Notes under the pieces: model-generated | Databases searched by the model: none | Told to the model about the DNA's origin: nothing | Seen by the model: only the letters and a program-made list of their open reading frames with translations | Origin: Paraburkholderia xenovorans LB400 | Lineage (GTDB): Bacteria; Pseudomonadota; Gammaproteobacteria; Burkholderiales; Burkholderiaceae | NCBI RefSeq assembly: GCF_000013645.1 | Contig: NC_007953.1 | Coordinates: 496,001-560,000, forward strand | Direction of reading: 5' to 3' | DNA: 64,000 nt | Shown: positions 43,899 to 52,592 of the stretch, in pieces | Position numbering within the stretch: position 1 is the first letter of the stretch | Layout of the letters: each line of letters starts with the position of its first letter | Translations under genes and position numbers: made by a program

Positions 43899-45281
43899 AT
43901 GACCTATCAGAGCGTCAACCCGAATACCGGCAAGACATTGAAGAGCTTCGACGAGCTGAACGATCAGCAGCTTGAAAAAGCGCTGTCCACCGCTCAGTCA
44001 TGCTTCCATGTGTGGAAGAAAACCAGCTATGCGCAGCGCGCCGCGATTATTTCCAGGGCTGCCGGGCTGATGCGTGCAAATGTTGACGAATTCGCCAAAC
44101 TGGCAACGCTCGAAATGGGCAAGCGCATTGACGAGGCGCGGGGAGAGGTCAACTTCAGCGCCGACATTCTCGACTACTACGCGAGGCATGCGGAAGCGTT
44201 CCTGGCACCGACGAAGCTCCATCCGAAAGTCGGCGAGGCCCATATGGAGACGAGTCCATTCGGCGTGCTGTTCTGCGTGGAGCCATGGAACTTTCCGTAC
44301 TATCAGCTCGCGCGCGTCGCAGGGCCACAACTGATGGCGGGTAACGTGCTGGTGGTCAAGCACGCAGGCTGCGTACCGCAATGTGCGATTGCCTTCGAAA
44401 AGCTTCTGATTGACGCGGGTGCACCGGTGGGCGCTTACACGAACCTCCTGATCTCGCATAAACAGGCTGAACGGATCATCGATGACCCGCGCATTCAGGG
44501 CGTGGCGTTGACGGGTAGCGTCGCGGCCGGCAGAAGTATTGCGGCGCGAGCTGGCCAGAACCTTAAAAAGACGTCGATGGAACTTGGCGGCAGCGATGCG
44601 TTCATCGTGCTCGACGACGCCGATCTGGAGAAGACCATTCCGTGGGCAGTTTGGGGCCGCATGTATAACGCCGGCCAGACCTGTTGCGCCGCGAAGCGCT
44701 TCATCGTCCTCGATTCGATTGCGGACAGGTTTCTCGAGAAATTCAAGGCCGCGCTCAACGAACTGAAGCCTGGCGATCCGATGGATGAAAAGACCACGCA
44801 TGGTCCGCTGTCGACCGAGGCGGCCCTGACGCAATTGCTCAAGCAGGTCGACGATGCGGTCGCAAAGGGTGCCACGCTGGTGATGGGCGGAAAGCGCATC
44901 GACCGGCCCGGCTCGTTCATGCAGACGACGATCCTGACGGATATCAAGCCCGACAACCCGGCCTTCCGTGACGAGTTTTTTGGCCCGGTCGTCTCATTCT
45001 TCCGCGTCAAGGACGAAGCCGCCGCGATTGCACTGGCCAACGACTCGGACTTTGGTCTGGGCGGCTCGGTCTTCACGGCGGATGCCGCACGCGGCAAGCG
45101 CGTGGCGAGCGGAGTCGATACCGGGATGATGTTCATCAACAACATCGACTGGTCCGATGCCGAACTGCCGTTTGGCGGTATCAAATATTCCGGTTACGGG
45201 CGCGAACTCGGCAACATGGGCATCCAGGAGTTCGTCAATACCAAGCTGGTCCGTACCGCCCACCTCAACGCACCGGCCTGA
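43899..45281 (+). CDS. NAD(P)-dependent aldehyde dehydrogenase (succinate-semialdehyde type)
   Basis: 460 aa from the ATG giving MTYQSVNPNTGKTL; the open frame starts earlier (43746), but the upstream part is not family-like. GabD/Sad-type layout: PFGVLFCVEPWNFPYYQLAR, SMELGGSDAFIVLDDAD (catalytic Glu), NAGQTCCAAKRFIVLD (nucleophile Cys) and EFFGPVVSFFRV. It oxidises an aldehyde to the acid with NAD(P). First gene of the redox run, 21 bases before pntAA. With AdhP downstream it could take ethanol through acetaldehyde to acetate, though family resemblance points to semialdehydes. Confidence 0.93.
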   Translation: MTYQSVNPNTGKTLKSFDELNDQQLEKALSTAQSCFHVWKKTSYAQRAAIISRAAGLMRANVDEFAKLATLEMGKRIDEARGEVNFSADILDYYARHAEAFLAPTKLHPKVGEAHMETSPFGVLFCVEPWNFPYYQLARVAGPQLMAGNVLVVKHAGCVPQCAIAFEKLLIDAGAPVGAYTNLLISHKQAERIIDDPRIQGVALTGSVAAGRSIAARAGQNLKKTSMELGGSDAFIVLDDADLEKTIPWAVWGRMYNAGQTCCAAKRFIVLDSIADRFLEKFKAALNELKPGDPMDEKTTHGPLSTEAALTQLLKQVDDAVAKGATLVMGGKRIDRPGSFMQTTILTDIKPDNPAFRDEFFGPVVSFFRVKDEAAAIALANDSDFGLGGSVFTADAARGKRVASGVDTGMMFINNIDWSDAELPFGGIKYSGYGRELGNMGIQEFVNTKLVRTAHLNAPA

Positions 45282-45302
45282 GCGCCGCTGGGAACGCCTG
45301 CC

Positions 45303-46472
45303 ATGTATATCAACGTTGCCGTGCTGACGGAGACCCGGGCACACGAGCGCCGCGTGGCGCTCGTGCCTTCCGTGGCCCAGAAACTGATCAAGCTGGGGGC
45401 CCGGCTGCACATGCAGCCGGGGGCAGGCGCAGCCATTCATCTGGACGATGCCGCGTTCGAGAACGTGGCCTTCATCGCCGATCGCACTGCCCTGGTTAAA
45501 GACGCCGACGTCGTGCTCGCCGTGCAGCCACCCGCACTCGATGTGGTCAGCGCGATGAAGGAGGGTGCGATCCTCGTCTCATTCATCTATGCGCACCACG
45601 AACCCGCGCTCGTGAAGCGTTTGCTCGAAAAGAAGATCACGTGTTTCGCGATGGAGCGCGTGCCGCGCATCACACGTGCGCAAGCTATGGATGCGCTGTC
45701 GAGCCAGTCTGCGCTGGCGGGCTACTACGCGGTGCAATTAGGCTCGACGCATCTTGCGCGCGTGGTGCCCAAGGTTACCGGCGCGGCGGGCTCGATCGGC
45801 CCCGCCCGCGTGCTGGTCATGGGCCTTGGTGTGGCGGGGCTGGAAGCGATTGCCACCGCCCACAGGCTTGGCGCAATCGTCGAGGGCTACGATGTGCGCC
45901 CCGAAACCCGGGAGCAGGCGCTTTCGCTGGGCGCCACGTTCGTCGATACCGGTGTCGACGCACGCGGCAAGGGCGGCTATGCGCGCGAGCTGCACGCCGA
46001 TGAAAAGATCAAGGTTGCAGCCGTGCTCACGAAGCACATCCAGAGCGCGGACCTGATTATCACGACCGCCGCCATTCCCGGCAAGGCTTCTCCGAAACTC
46101 ATCAGTCACACGCAGGTTCTGGGCATGAAGGCCGGCGCGGTGATCGTCGATCTGTCCGCCGAGGGAGGCGGCAACTGCGATGACACACGGCCGGGGGAGA
46201 CCGCGCAAATCGGGCAAATAACCATCGTGGCACCGCTGAACGTCCCTTCGCTGCTTGGCGAGGATGCGAGCGAACTGTATGCGAAAAACCAGTACAGCCT
46301 GCTCGCATTGATGATGAAAGACAACGTCATCGAGATCGACTGGAGTGACGAAGTCCTCGCCCGGACGGTCCTGACACATGCGGGCGAGAACAAGGCCGAG
46401 GCGGACGGCAAGACGATGAAAGTCGCCACCCCTCCCGCCAGTGCGCCAGCGGTTGCACCGACTCAGGCGTGA
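45303..46472 (+). CDS. pntAA: NAD(P) transhydrogenase subunit alpha part 1 (domain I)
   Basis: 389 aa. AlaDh/PNT N-terminal domain (VAVLTETRAHERRVALVPSV) and NAD-binding Rossmann domain (ARVLVMGLGVAGLEAIATAH, VEGYDVRPETREQALSLGA). TTAAIPGKASPKLI and DLSAEGGGNCDDTRPGE are domain I signatures. Binds NAD(H) on the cytoplasmic side. Split-alpha arrangement with the membrane part encoded separately next, as usual in Burkholderiales. Confidence 0.95.
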   Translation: MYINVAVLTETRAHERRVALVPSVAQKLIKLGARLHMQPGAGAAIHLDDAAFENVAFIADRTALVKDADVVLAVQPPALDVVSAMKEGAILVSFIYAHHEPALVKRLLEKKITCFAMERVPRITRAQAMDALSSQSALAGYYAVQLGSTHLARVVPKVTGAAGSIGPARVLVMGLGVAGLEAIATAHRLGAIVEGYDVRPETREQALSLGATFVDTGVDARGKGGYARELHADEKIKVAAVLTKHIQSADLIITTAAIPGKASPKLISHTQVLGMKAGAVIVDLSAEGGGNCDDTRPGETAQIGQITIVAPLNVPSLLGEDASELYAKNQYSLLALMMKDNVIEIDWSDEVLARTVLTHAGENKAEADGKTMKVATPPASAPAVAPTQA

Positions 46473-46491
46473 ACCCACCGAGGATACCGGC

Positions 46492-46854
46492 ATGAATTTC
46501 CAGATCAGCATTTCAGGCTTTGTCGCACTTTACATCTTCATGCTGGCGGGCTTCGGGGGCTGGGTGATCATCGGACGCGTACCGGCCATCCTGCACACGC
46601 CCTTGATGTCCGGCTCGAACTTCGTGCATGGCATCGTCGTGGTTGGCGGCATCTATGCGCTGCTGAACGCGAGCACTGTGCAGGAGCAGGTCATCGGCTT
46701 CTTCGCGGTGCTGCTCGGTGCGGGCAATGCGGCGGGCGGCTATGCGGTCACCGACCGCATGCTCGCCATGTTCAGGACCAGCGGCCATCCGGCTGGGCCT
46801 GCCCACCATCGCAAGGCCGGCAGTATCAAGTCCGTCCACGTGAAGAAGCACTAG
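46492..46854 (+). CDS. pntAB: NAD(P) transhydrogenase subunit alpha part 2 (membrane)
   Basis: 120 aa from the ATG giving MNFQISISGFVAL, 19 bases after pntAA. Three membrane helices (FVALYIFMLAGFGGWVIIG, NFVHGIVVVGGIYALLNAS, VIGFFAVLLGAGNAAGGYAV) and the conserved VTDRMLAMF end. Forms the proton channel together with PntB. A soluble Lys/His-rich tail follows. Confidence 0.95.
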   Translation: MNFQISISGFVALYIFMLAGFGGWVIIGRVPAILHTPLMSGSNFVHGIVVVGGIYALLNASTVQEQVIGFFAVLLGAGNAAGGYAVTDRMLAMFRTSGHPAGPAHHRKAGSIKSVHVKKH

Positions 46855-46864
46855 GAACGCCGCC

Positions 46865-48316
46865 ATGCTGACCCTCCTCCCACAGCTTGGTATCGGCATC
46901 GCCGATCTCGCTGCCGCGTTTCTTTTCCTGTACGGCCTGCACCGGATGTCCTCGCCTGTCACCGCGCCATCGGGCATTTTCGTGGCGGGCATCGGCATGG
47001 CGGTTGCCGTGCTGGCCAGCTTTCTGTACGCCTTCGGAGTGGATGCCGCTGCTCGGCCCGACCTCCCGGTCAACCTCGTTCTCGCGCTTGTAGCGCTTGC
47101 GATCGGCGGTGGCGTGGCCTGGTGGGGCGGCCGCAAGGTGGCCATGACGGCAATGCCGCAGATGGTCGCGATCTACAACGGCATGGGCGGCGGCGCGGCC
47201 GGCGCGATAGCTGCCGTGGAACTGTTCGGCAACAAGGCGCGGGGAGTAACCGAACTCGTCGCGACCCTGGCAGGCGCATTCATCGGTGCGGTGTCGTTGT
47301 CGGGGTCGCTGATTGCCTGGGCCAAGCTCGATGGGGTCATCAACAAGCCAGTCCGGGTGAAAGGGCAGCAAGTCTTCAACGGGCTAGTGCTGCTTGCTAC
47401 CGTCGCGGTCGGTGCCTGCATCGTCGTCGCGAGCCTGGATCAGCGGGCATTGATCCTGGCAATGCCGGCGTGGATTTATGTGTTCTTTGGCTGCGCGCTG
47501 GCGGTCGGGATCTTGATGACGCTGCCGATCGGCGGTGCCGACATGCCGGTTGTGATTTCGATCTTCAACGCGTTTACCGGCCTTGCGGTGGGCATCGAAG
47601 GCTACGTGCTGCAGAATCCGGCCCTGATGATAGCGGGGATGGTGGTCGGCGCGGCCGGCATGCTGCTGACCCTTCTGATGGCCAAGGCGATGAACCGCTC
47701 GGTGAGCAATGTGGTTTTTACGAATTTCGGTGAAGTCGCCAGCCGCAAGCAGGGCAAGATAAAAGGCAGCCTGAAGCCGGTTCAACCCGGCGACGCTGGC
47801 ATCGCGATGCGCTATGCAGCCTCGGTCATCATCGTGCCGGGCTACGGACTCGCGGTTTCTCAGGGCCAGGGCAAGCTGTTCGAATTCGTCAAGCTGCTGC
47901 AGGCGGGCGGCGTATCGGTGAAGTTCGCGGTTCACCCGGTTGCCGGGCGCATGCCGGGGCAGATGGACGTGCTGCTTGCCGAGGCCGGCGTGCCTTACGA
48001 CATGATCTTTCAGCTCGAAGATATCAACGAGCAGTTTGCCAGCACGGATGTCGCGCTCGTTATCGGCGCTAACGACGTGGTGAACCCGGCTGCCCGGACT
48101 GACAAGTCGTCGGTCATCTTCGGCATGCCGATCCTTGACGCCGACAAGGCCAAACAGGTGTTCGTGATCAAACGCGGCGAAGGCAACGGCTATGCCGGCA
48201 TCGTCAATGCCCTGTTCTATGCCGACACCTGCAGCATGGTCTACGGCGATGCCCAAGGCGTACTGGTCAAGATGATCGAGGCAGTCCGAGGTCTCGGCCT
48301 GCCGGCAGTCGCCTGA
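46865..48316 (+). CDS. pntB: NAD(P) transhydrogenase subunit beta
   Basis: 483 aa, 10 bases after pntAB. Membrane domain II in the first 290 or so residues (MPQMVAIYNGMGGGAAGAIA, PIGGADMPVVISIFNAFTGL), then NADP(H)-binding domain III (IIVPGYGLAVSQGQGKL, VKFAVHPVAGRMPGQMD, ALVIGANDVVNP and GEGNGYAGI). Uses proton flow to drive hydride from NADH to NADP+. In this operon it links hydrogenase-derived NADH to NADPH. Confidence 0.96.
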   Translation: MLTLLPQLGIGIADLAAAFLFLYGLHRMSSPVTAPSGIFVAGIGMAVAVLASFLYAFGVDAAARPDLPVNLVLALVALAIGGGVAWWGGRKVAMTAMPQMVAIYNGMGGGAAGAIAAVELFGNKARGVTELVATLAGAFIGAVSLSGSLIAWAKLDGVINKPVRVKGQQVFNGLVLLATVAVGACIVVASLDQRALILAMPAWIYVFFGCALAVGILMTLPIGGADMPVVISIFNAFTGLAVGIEGYVLQNPALMIAGMVVGAAGMLLTLLMAKAMNRSVSNVVFTNFGEVASRKQGKIKGSLKPVQPGDAGIAMRYAASVIIVPGYGLAVSQGQGKLFEFVKLLQAGGVSVKFAVHPVAGRMPGQMDVLLAEAGVPYDMIFQLEDINEQFASTDVALVIGANDVVNPAARTDKSSVIFGMPILDADKAKQVFVIKRGEGNGYAGIVNALFYADTCSMVYGDAQGVLVKMIEAVRGLGLPAVA

Positions 48317-48347
48317 TTCAGAAGCGAATCCAACCGGGAAACACATC

Positions 48348-49382
48348 ATGAAAACGCACATGCAAGCCGCTGTGGTCGAACAGTTCGGCAAGCCGCTGGT
48401 ACTGAAGGAGCTCGCCATTCCGACACCGGGTCCGGGCCAGGTGCTGGTCAAGACCGAGGCCTGCGGCGTATGCCATACCGATCTGCATGCGACCAACGGC
48501 GACTGGCCGCTCAAGCCCGGTTTGCCATTCACGCCGGGGCATGAGGGTATTGGTATTGTCGCCGCCCTCGGCGCGGGTGTGACGGCGGTGAAGGAGGGCG
48601 ACCGGATCGGCGTGCCCTGGCTGTATTCCGCCTGTGGGCACTGCGAGTACTGCCTTGCGGCACGCGAGCCCGTCTGCGCCGAAGCACAGTTCGGCGGCTA
48701 CACGAAGAACGGCGGCTTTGCCGAATACATCGTGGCTGACCCGAACTACGTCGCTCACATACCGGCAGGTCTGGCTGCCCGCGAAGCAGCACCGCTCATC
48801 TGCGCCGGCATCACTTCGTACAAGGGCATCAAGGAGACCCAGGCGCGGCCGGGTGAATGGGTCGTGATCTCAGGCGTCGGCGGACTAGGGCACCTGGGTA
48901 TCCAGTACGCCAAAGCGATGGGCTTGCAGGTGTGCGCCGTCGATATCGACGACGGCAAGCTAGCCCATGCGAAACGCCTCGGCGCCGACGCCGTGGTTAA
49001 TGCGAACGACGGCGACCCGATTGCCGCCGTGATAAGGGCCACTGGCGGCGGCGCGCATGGCGTGCTGATTACGGCGCCCTCTCTTGGGGCGTTCAAACAG
49101 GGCGTCGGCATGACGCGCAAATGCGGTACCTGCGTGCTGGTCGGACTGCCGCCGGGTGAATTCCCCACGCCGCTGTTCGATGTCGTGGCCAACTGCATCA
49201 CGATTCGCGGCTCGTTCGTCGGCAATCGCCGCGATATGGCGGAAGCGCTGGCCTTTGCCGCCGACGGCAAGGTCAGGGCCGACATCGAGCTGCAGCCGCT
49301 GTCGGCGATCAACAACGTGTTCCAGCGTCTGGGACACGGCGATGTACCGTCGCGCGTGGTGCTCGAGTTCGCGAGCCACTGA
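48348..49382 (+). CDS. adhP: Zinc-dependent alcohol dehydrogenase
   Basis: 344 aa, 31 bases after pntB. MDR-type, AdhP branch: catalytic zinc ligands in ACGVCHTDLHATNGDWP (Cys) and PGHEGIGIV (His-Glu), structural zinc in SACGHCEYCLAAREPVC (four Cys), and the NAD site VVISGVGGLGHLGIQYAKAM. Converts ethanol and small primary alcohols to aldehydes with NAD+, or the reverse. It ends 3 bases before the first possible hoxF start, so coupling with the hydrogenase genes is physical. Confidence 0.95.
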   Translation: MKTHMQAAVVEQFGKPLVLKELAIPTPGPGQVLVKTEACGVCHTDLHATNGDWPLKPGLPFTPGHEGIGIVAALGAGVTAVKEGDRIGVPWLYSACGHCEYCLAAREPVCAEAQFGGYTKNGGFAEYIVADPNYVAHIPAGLAAREAAPLICAGITSYKGIKETQARPGEWVVISGVGGLGHLGIQYAKAMGLQVCAVDIDDGKLAHAKRLGADAVVNANDGDPIAAVIRATGGGAHGVLITAPSLGAFKQGVGMTRKCGTCVLVGLPPGEFPTPLFDVVANCITIRGSFVGNRRDMAEALAFAADGKVRADIELQPLSAINNVFQRLGHGDVPSRVVLEFASH

Positions 49383-49417
49383 CCGTGGACGCGCCGGGCA
49401 TGCAGGGGAGAGCTAAC

Positions 49418-51250
49418 GTGGCTGTCGAACCCGATCTTCAGTTGAGCCCCGGACCTGCCAGTCTGAAATCCGGGTCGGTCGACGCTTTACTGTTGCGCGC
49501 GAGGCATGATCCTCATGCGCTGGTCCAGATCCTTCGCGAGGCGCAGGCGCGGCACACCTGGCTGTCACGCGAACTGCTGGGCTATATCGCCGGCGCGCTC
49601 GGCCTGACTCTCGCGCATGTGGAAGGCGTCGCAACGTTCTATCGCTTTTTCCATACGAGCCCCGCCGGCGAGTATCGCGTGCTGTTCAGCGACAACATCA
49701 CCGACCGCATGCAGGGTAACGCGGCCTTGCTGGATGACCTCTGCCGACGCCTTGGCGTCCAGCGCGGGCAGATGCGCGAGGATGGCAGAGTCAGCGTCGA
49801 TTTCTGTTCCTGCACGGGCCTCTGCGATCAGGGGCCGTCCTTGCTGATCAATCATCATCAGGTCGTCACCCGGCTCGACGCCGGGCGCGTCGCGCAGCTT
49901 GCCGAATTCATTGAATCGCGGGTGCCGGCAGCGCAATGGCCGGCGCACTGGTTCCGAGTGGACGATCACGTGCGGCGCGCCGATGTCCTGCTCGGCACGC
50001 CGCTGATACCGGGTGCCGCGATTGCGGCTGCGCTGGCACGCGGCGTGCCGGCGCTGTTCGATGAGATGAACCGCTCCAACCTGCGCGGGCGTGGCGGCGC
50101 CGGCTTCGTCACCGGCATGAAATGGCGGCTCTGCCGCGACGCGCCAGGCACCGAACACTACATCGTGTGCAACGCGGACGAAGGCGAACCGGGCACGTTC
50201 AAGGACCGCGTATTGCTGACCCGCCACCCCGACATGGTGGTCGAAGGGATGACGATCGGCGCGCTGGCGATCGGCGCGCGGCGCGGCATGCTGTATTTAC
50301 GCGGCGAATACCGCTACCTGCTTGAGCCGCTGCTCGACGTGCTGCAGCGCCGTCGCGAAGCGCACTTGCTGGGGGCTTCGATTCTGGGCCACGCAGGCTT
50401 CGATTTCGACATCGATATCCACGTCGGCGCCGGGGCCTATGTGTGCGGCGAGGAGTCGGCGCTGATCGAATCGCTGGAAGGCAAGCGCGGCACGCCGCGC
50501 ATCCGGCCGCCGTTTCCCGCGGAACACGGCTATCTGCAACAGCCGACCGTGGTGGATAACGTCGAAACCCTGTGCGCCGCCACGCACGTCGCGTTGCAAG
50601 GCGGTGCGTGGTGGTCGGCCATTGGCACGCCGAAATCCACCGGCACCAGCCTCCATTCGGTTTCGGGAGACTGCGAGCGGCCGGGCATCTACGAATATCC
50701 GCTGGGCACCAGCGTAGACCGGATCCTCGAAGATTGCGGCGCGCGCGACACGCAGGCGGTGCAGGTCGGCGGGCCGTCCGGGAAGTGCCTGTCGGCGATC
50801 GAATTTGGCCACCGGATTGCGTTCGAAGACGTGCCATCGGCGGGGGCCTTCATGGTATTCGACCGCTCACGCGACATGTTCGAGGTGGCGCGCAACTATG
50901 CCGGTTTCTTCGCCGAAGAAAGTTGCGGGTTCTGCACGCCGTGCCGGGTCGGTACCGCGCTGGTAGTGAAAAGCATGGACAAGCTCGCCGCCGGCCGGGG
51001 CTCGCGTCACGACGTCGAGCTGCTGTCGGACATCGATATCCTGATGCACGGCACCACGCATTGCGGCTTGGGCGGCTCGGCTTGCAACGCGCTGCACGAC
51101 ACCATCGTGAAGTTCCGGCCCGCGTACGAACGGCGTCTGAAGTCGCTGGAATTCGAGCCTGCATTCGATCTGGACGCCGAGATAGAGGCGGCACGCCGTG
51201 TGACCGGGCGGGACGACGACACGGTCACGCAACGGGAGAGCGCAGCATGA
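49418..51250 (+). CDS. hoxF: NAD-reducing [NiFe] hydrogenase diaphorase subunit HoxF
   Basis: 610 aa from the GTG at 49418, which has AGGGGAG 8 bases upstream; the frame opens at a GTG at 49385. The N-terminal NuoE-like domain (LVQILREAQARHTWLSRELL, VATFYRFFHT) keeps only the late Cys set (CSCTGLCDQGP); the first Cys pair position reads FSDNITDRMQG. The NuoF-like part has GRGGAGFVTGMKW and YIVCNADEGEPGTFKDR (FMN/NADH), GAGAYVCGEESALIES, and the 4Fe-4S ligands ESCGFCTPCR and THCGLGG. Oxidises or reduces NAD(H) for the hydrogenase. Overlaps hoxU by 4 bases. Confidence 0.96.
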   Translation: MAVEPDLQLSPGPASLKSGSVDALLLRARHDPHALVQILREAQARHTWLSRELLGYIAGALGLTLAHVEGVATFYRFFHTSPAGEYRVLFSDNITDRMQGNAALLDDLCRRLGVQRGQMREDGRVSVDFCSCTGLCDQGPSLLINHHQVVTRLDAGRVAQLAEFIESRVPAAQWPAHWFRVDDHVRRADVLLGTPLIPGAAIAAALARGVPALFDEMNRSNLRGRGGAGFVTGMKWRLCRDAPGTEHYIVCNADEGEPGTFKDRVLLTRHPDMVVEGMTIGALAIGARRGMLYLRGEYRYLLEPLLDVLQRRREAHLLGASILGHAGFDFDIDIHVGAGAYVCGEESALIESLEGKRGTPRIRPPFPAEHGYLQQPTVVDNVETLCAATHVALQGGAWWSAIGTPKSTGTSLHSVSGDCERPGIYEYPLGTSVDRILEDCGARDTQAVQVGGPSGKCLSAIEFGHRIAFEDVPSAGAFMVFDRSRDMFEVARNYAGFFAEESCGFCTPCRVGTALVVKSMDKLAAGRGSRHDVELLSDIDILMHGTTHCGLGGSACNALHDTIVKFRPAYERRLKSLEFEPAFDLDAEIEAARRVTGRDDDTVTQRESAA

Positions 51251-51987
51251 GCACACCTGCCAACGCGGGCAATACCAACGGTACCAGCCACGCTTTCCCG
51301 CTCGATGGAGAGGACGTCCCGTTCGAGCCTGGCGACACCATCCTGCAAGCCGCACGGCGGGCTGGCCGTTATATCCCACACCTGTGCTGGCATCCGGATT
51401 TTCATCCGCAGGGTTCGTGCCGTGTGTGCACCGTGAAGGTCAAGGGCCGCCCTGGCTCGGCCTGCACGATGCACGCCGCTGATGGGCAAAAAGTCGAAAG
51501 CAATACCGACGAGCTGAACGCGGAGCGAAAGATGCTGCTGCAGATGCTGTTCGTCGAGGGCAATCACTTTTGCCCCTCCTGCGAAAAAAGCGGCAACTGC
51601 CTGCTGCAAGCGACGGCCTACGAGATGAACATGGAGGGCGTGCTGTTCGACGAGTTCTATCCGCGCCGGCCGATCGACGCCAGCCACCCCGACGTCATGA
51701 TCGACTTCAACCGCTGCATTCTGTGCGAGCTCTGCGTGCGGGCGAGTCACGACATCGACGGCAAGGACGTTTTCGCCATTGCCGGGCACGGCAGCGGCAC
51801 CCACCTGGTGGTCAACAGCGTCAGTGGAAGGCTCGCCGACACCGAGATGGATCTCGCCGACCGGGCCACCAGCATTTGCCCGGTTGGGGCGATCCTGCCG
51901 AAGCGGCGGGGCTTCCTGATCCCGATTGGCGAGCGCCGATACGACCCGCAGACGGCCGCCGATCCCGACACGCAGGAGGCGTCATGA
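51247..51987 (+). CDS. hoxU: NAD-reducing hydrogenase diaphorase subunit HoxU
   Basis: 246 aa; ATG overlaps the hoxF stop. NuoG N-terminal type electron-transfer protein: a 2Fe-2S plant ferredoxin domain (YIPHLCWHPDFHPQGSCRVC and GSACTMHA), a His-Cys 4Fe-4S motif (HFCPSCEKSGNCLLQ), and a ferredoxin-like 4Fe-4S pair (NRCILCELCVRAS, TSICPVGAI). Passes electrons between HoxF and the hydrogenase module. Slightly longer than its Cupriavidus counterpart because of an N-terminal extension. Confidence 0.96.
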   Translation: MSTPANAGNTNGTSHAFPLDGEDVPFEPGDTILQAARRAGRYIPHLCWHPDFHPQGSCRVCTVKVKGRPGSACTMHAADGQKVESNTDELNAERKMLLQMLFVEGNHFCPSCEKSGNCLLQATAYEMNMEGVLFDEFYPRRPIDASHPDVMIDFNRCILCELCVRASHDIDGKDVFAIAGHGSGTHLVVNSVSGRLADTEMDLADRATSICPVGAILPKRRGFLIPIGERRYDPQTAADPDTQEAS

Positions 51988-52565
51988 GCACGGCCACGAG
52001 CGCGGAGGTCGATGCGGCCCACCGGCCTCGCAAGCTGAAGGTGGCGACGGTCTCGCTCGCCGGTTGCTTCGGCTGCCATACCTCGTTCCTCGATATCGAC
52101 GAGCGCCTGCTGGAACTGGTGCAGCACATCGAGTTCGACCGCTCGCCGCTCACCGACATCAAGGAGGTCGGGCAGTGCGACATCGGTCTGATCGAAGGCG
52201 GTGTCTGCAATTCGGAGAACGTGGAGGTGCTGCGGGCGTTTCGCGCGCACTGCAAGACGCTGGTGGCCATGGGCGCCTGTGCGATCAACGGCGGCCTGCC
52301 GGCCGAGCGCAACCGTTTCGCGCTGGCGGACGTGCTCAACGAGGTCTATCGCGATCGCGCCGGACTTCGCGAAGGCAGCGCGATTCCCGACGATCCGGAA
52401 TTGCCGGTCCTGCTCCAGCAGGTGCGCCCGATTCATGCGGTGGTTCATGTCGACTACTTTTTGCCAGGTTGCCCGCCGTCTGCGGATGCGTTCTGGAGCT
52501 TCCTGAACGACCTGATGGCCGGGCGCACGCCGCATCTCGGCCACGCCCTGATGCACTACGATTGA
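51984..52565 (+). CDS. hoxY: NAD-reducing [NiFe] hydrogenase small subunit HoxY
   Basis: 193 aa; ATG overlaps the hoxU stop. Short small subunit without Tat signal, so cytoplasmic. Proximal 4Fe-4S ligands: SLAGCFGCHTSFLDID (two Cys), MGACAINGGLP and YFLPGCPPSADAFW. Only one cluster, as in group 3d enzymes. 27 bases before hoxH. Confidence 0.95.
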   Translation: MSTATSAEVDAAHRPRKLKVATVSLAGCFGCHTSFLDIDERLLELVQHIEFDRSPLTDIKEVGQCDIGLIEGGVCNSENVEVLRAFRAHCKTLVAMGACAINGGLPAERNRFALADVLNEVYRDRAGLREGSAIPDDPELPVLLQQVRPIHAVVHVDYFLPGCPPSADAFWSFLNDLMAGRTPHLGHALMHYD

Positions 52566-52592
52566 CGATCGGAAACCGGAGAGCACCGCATC

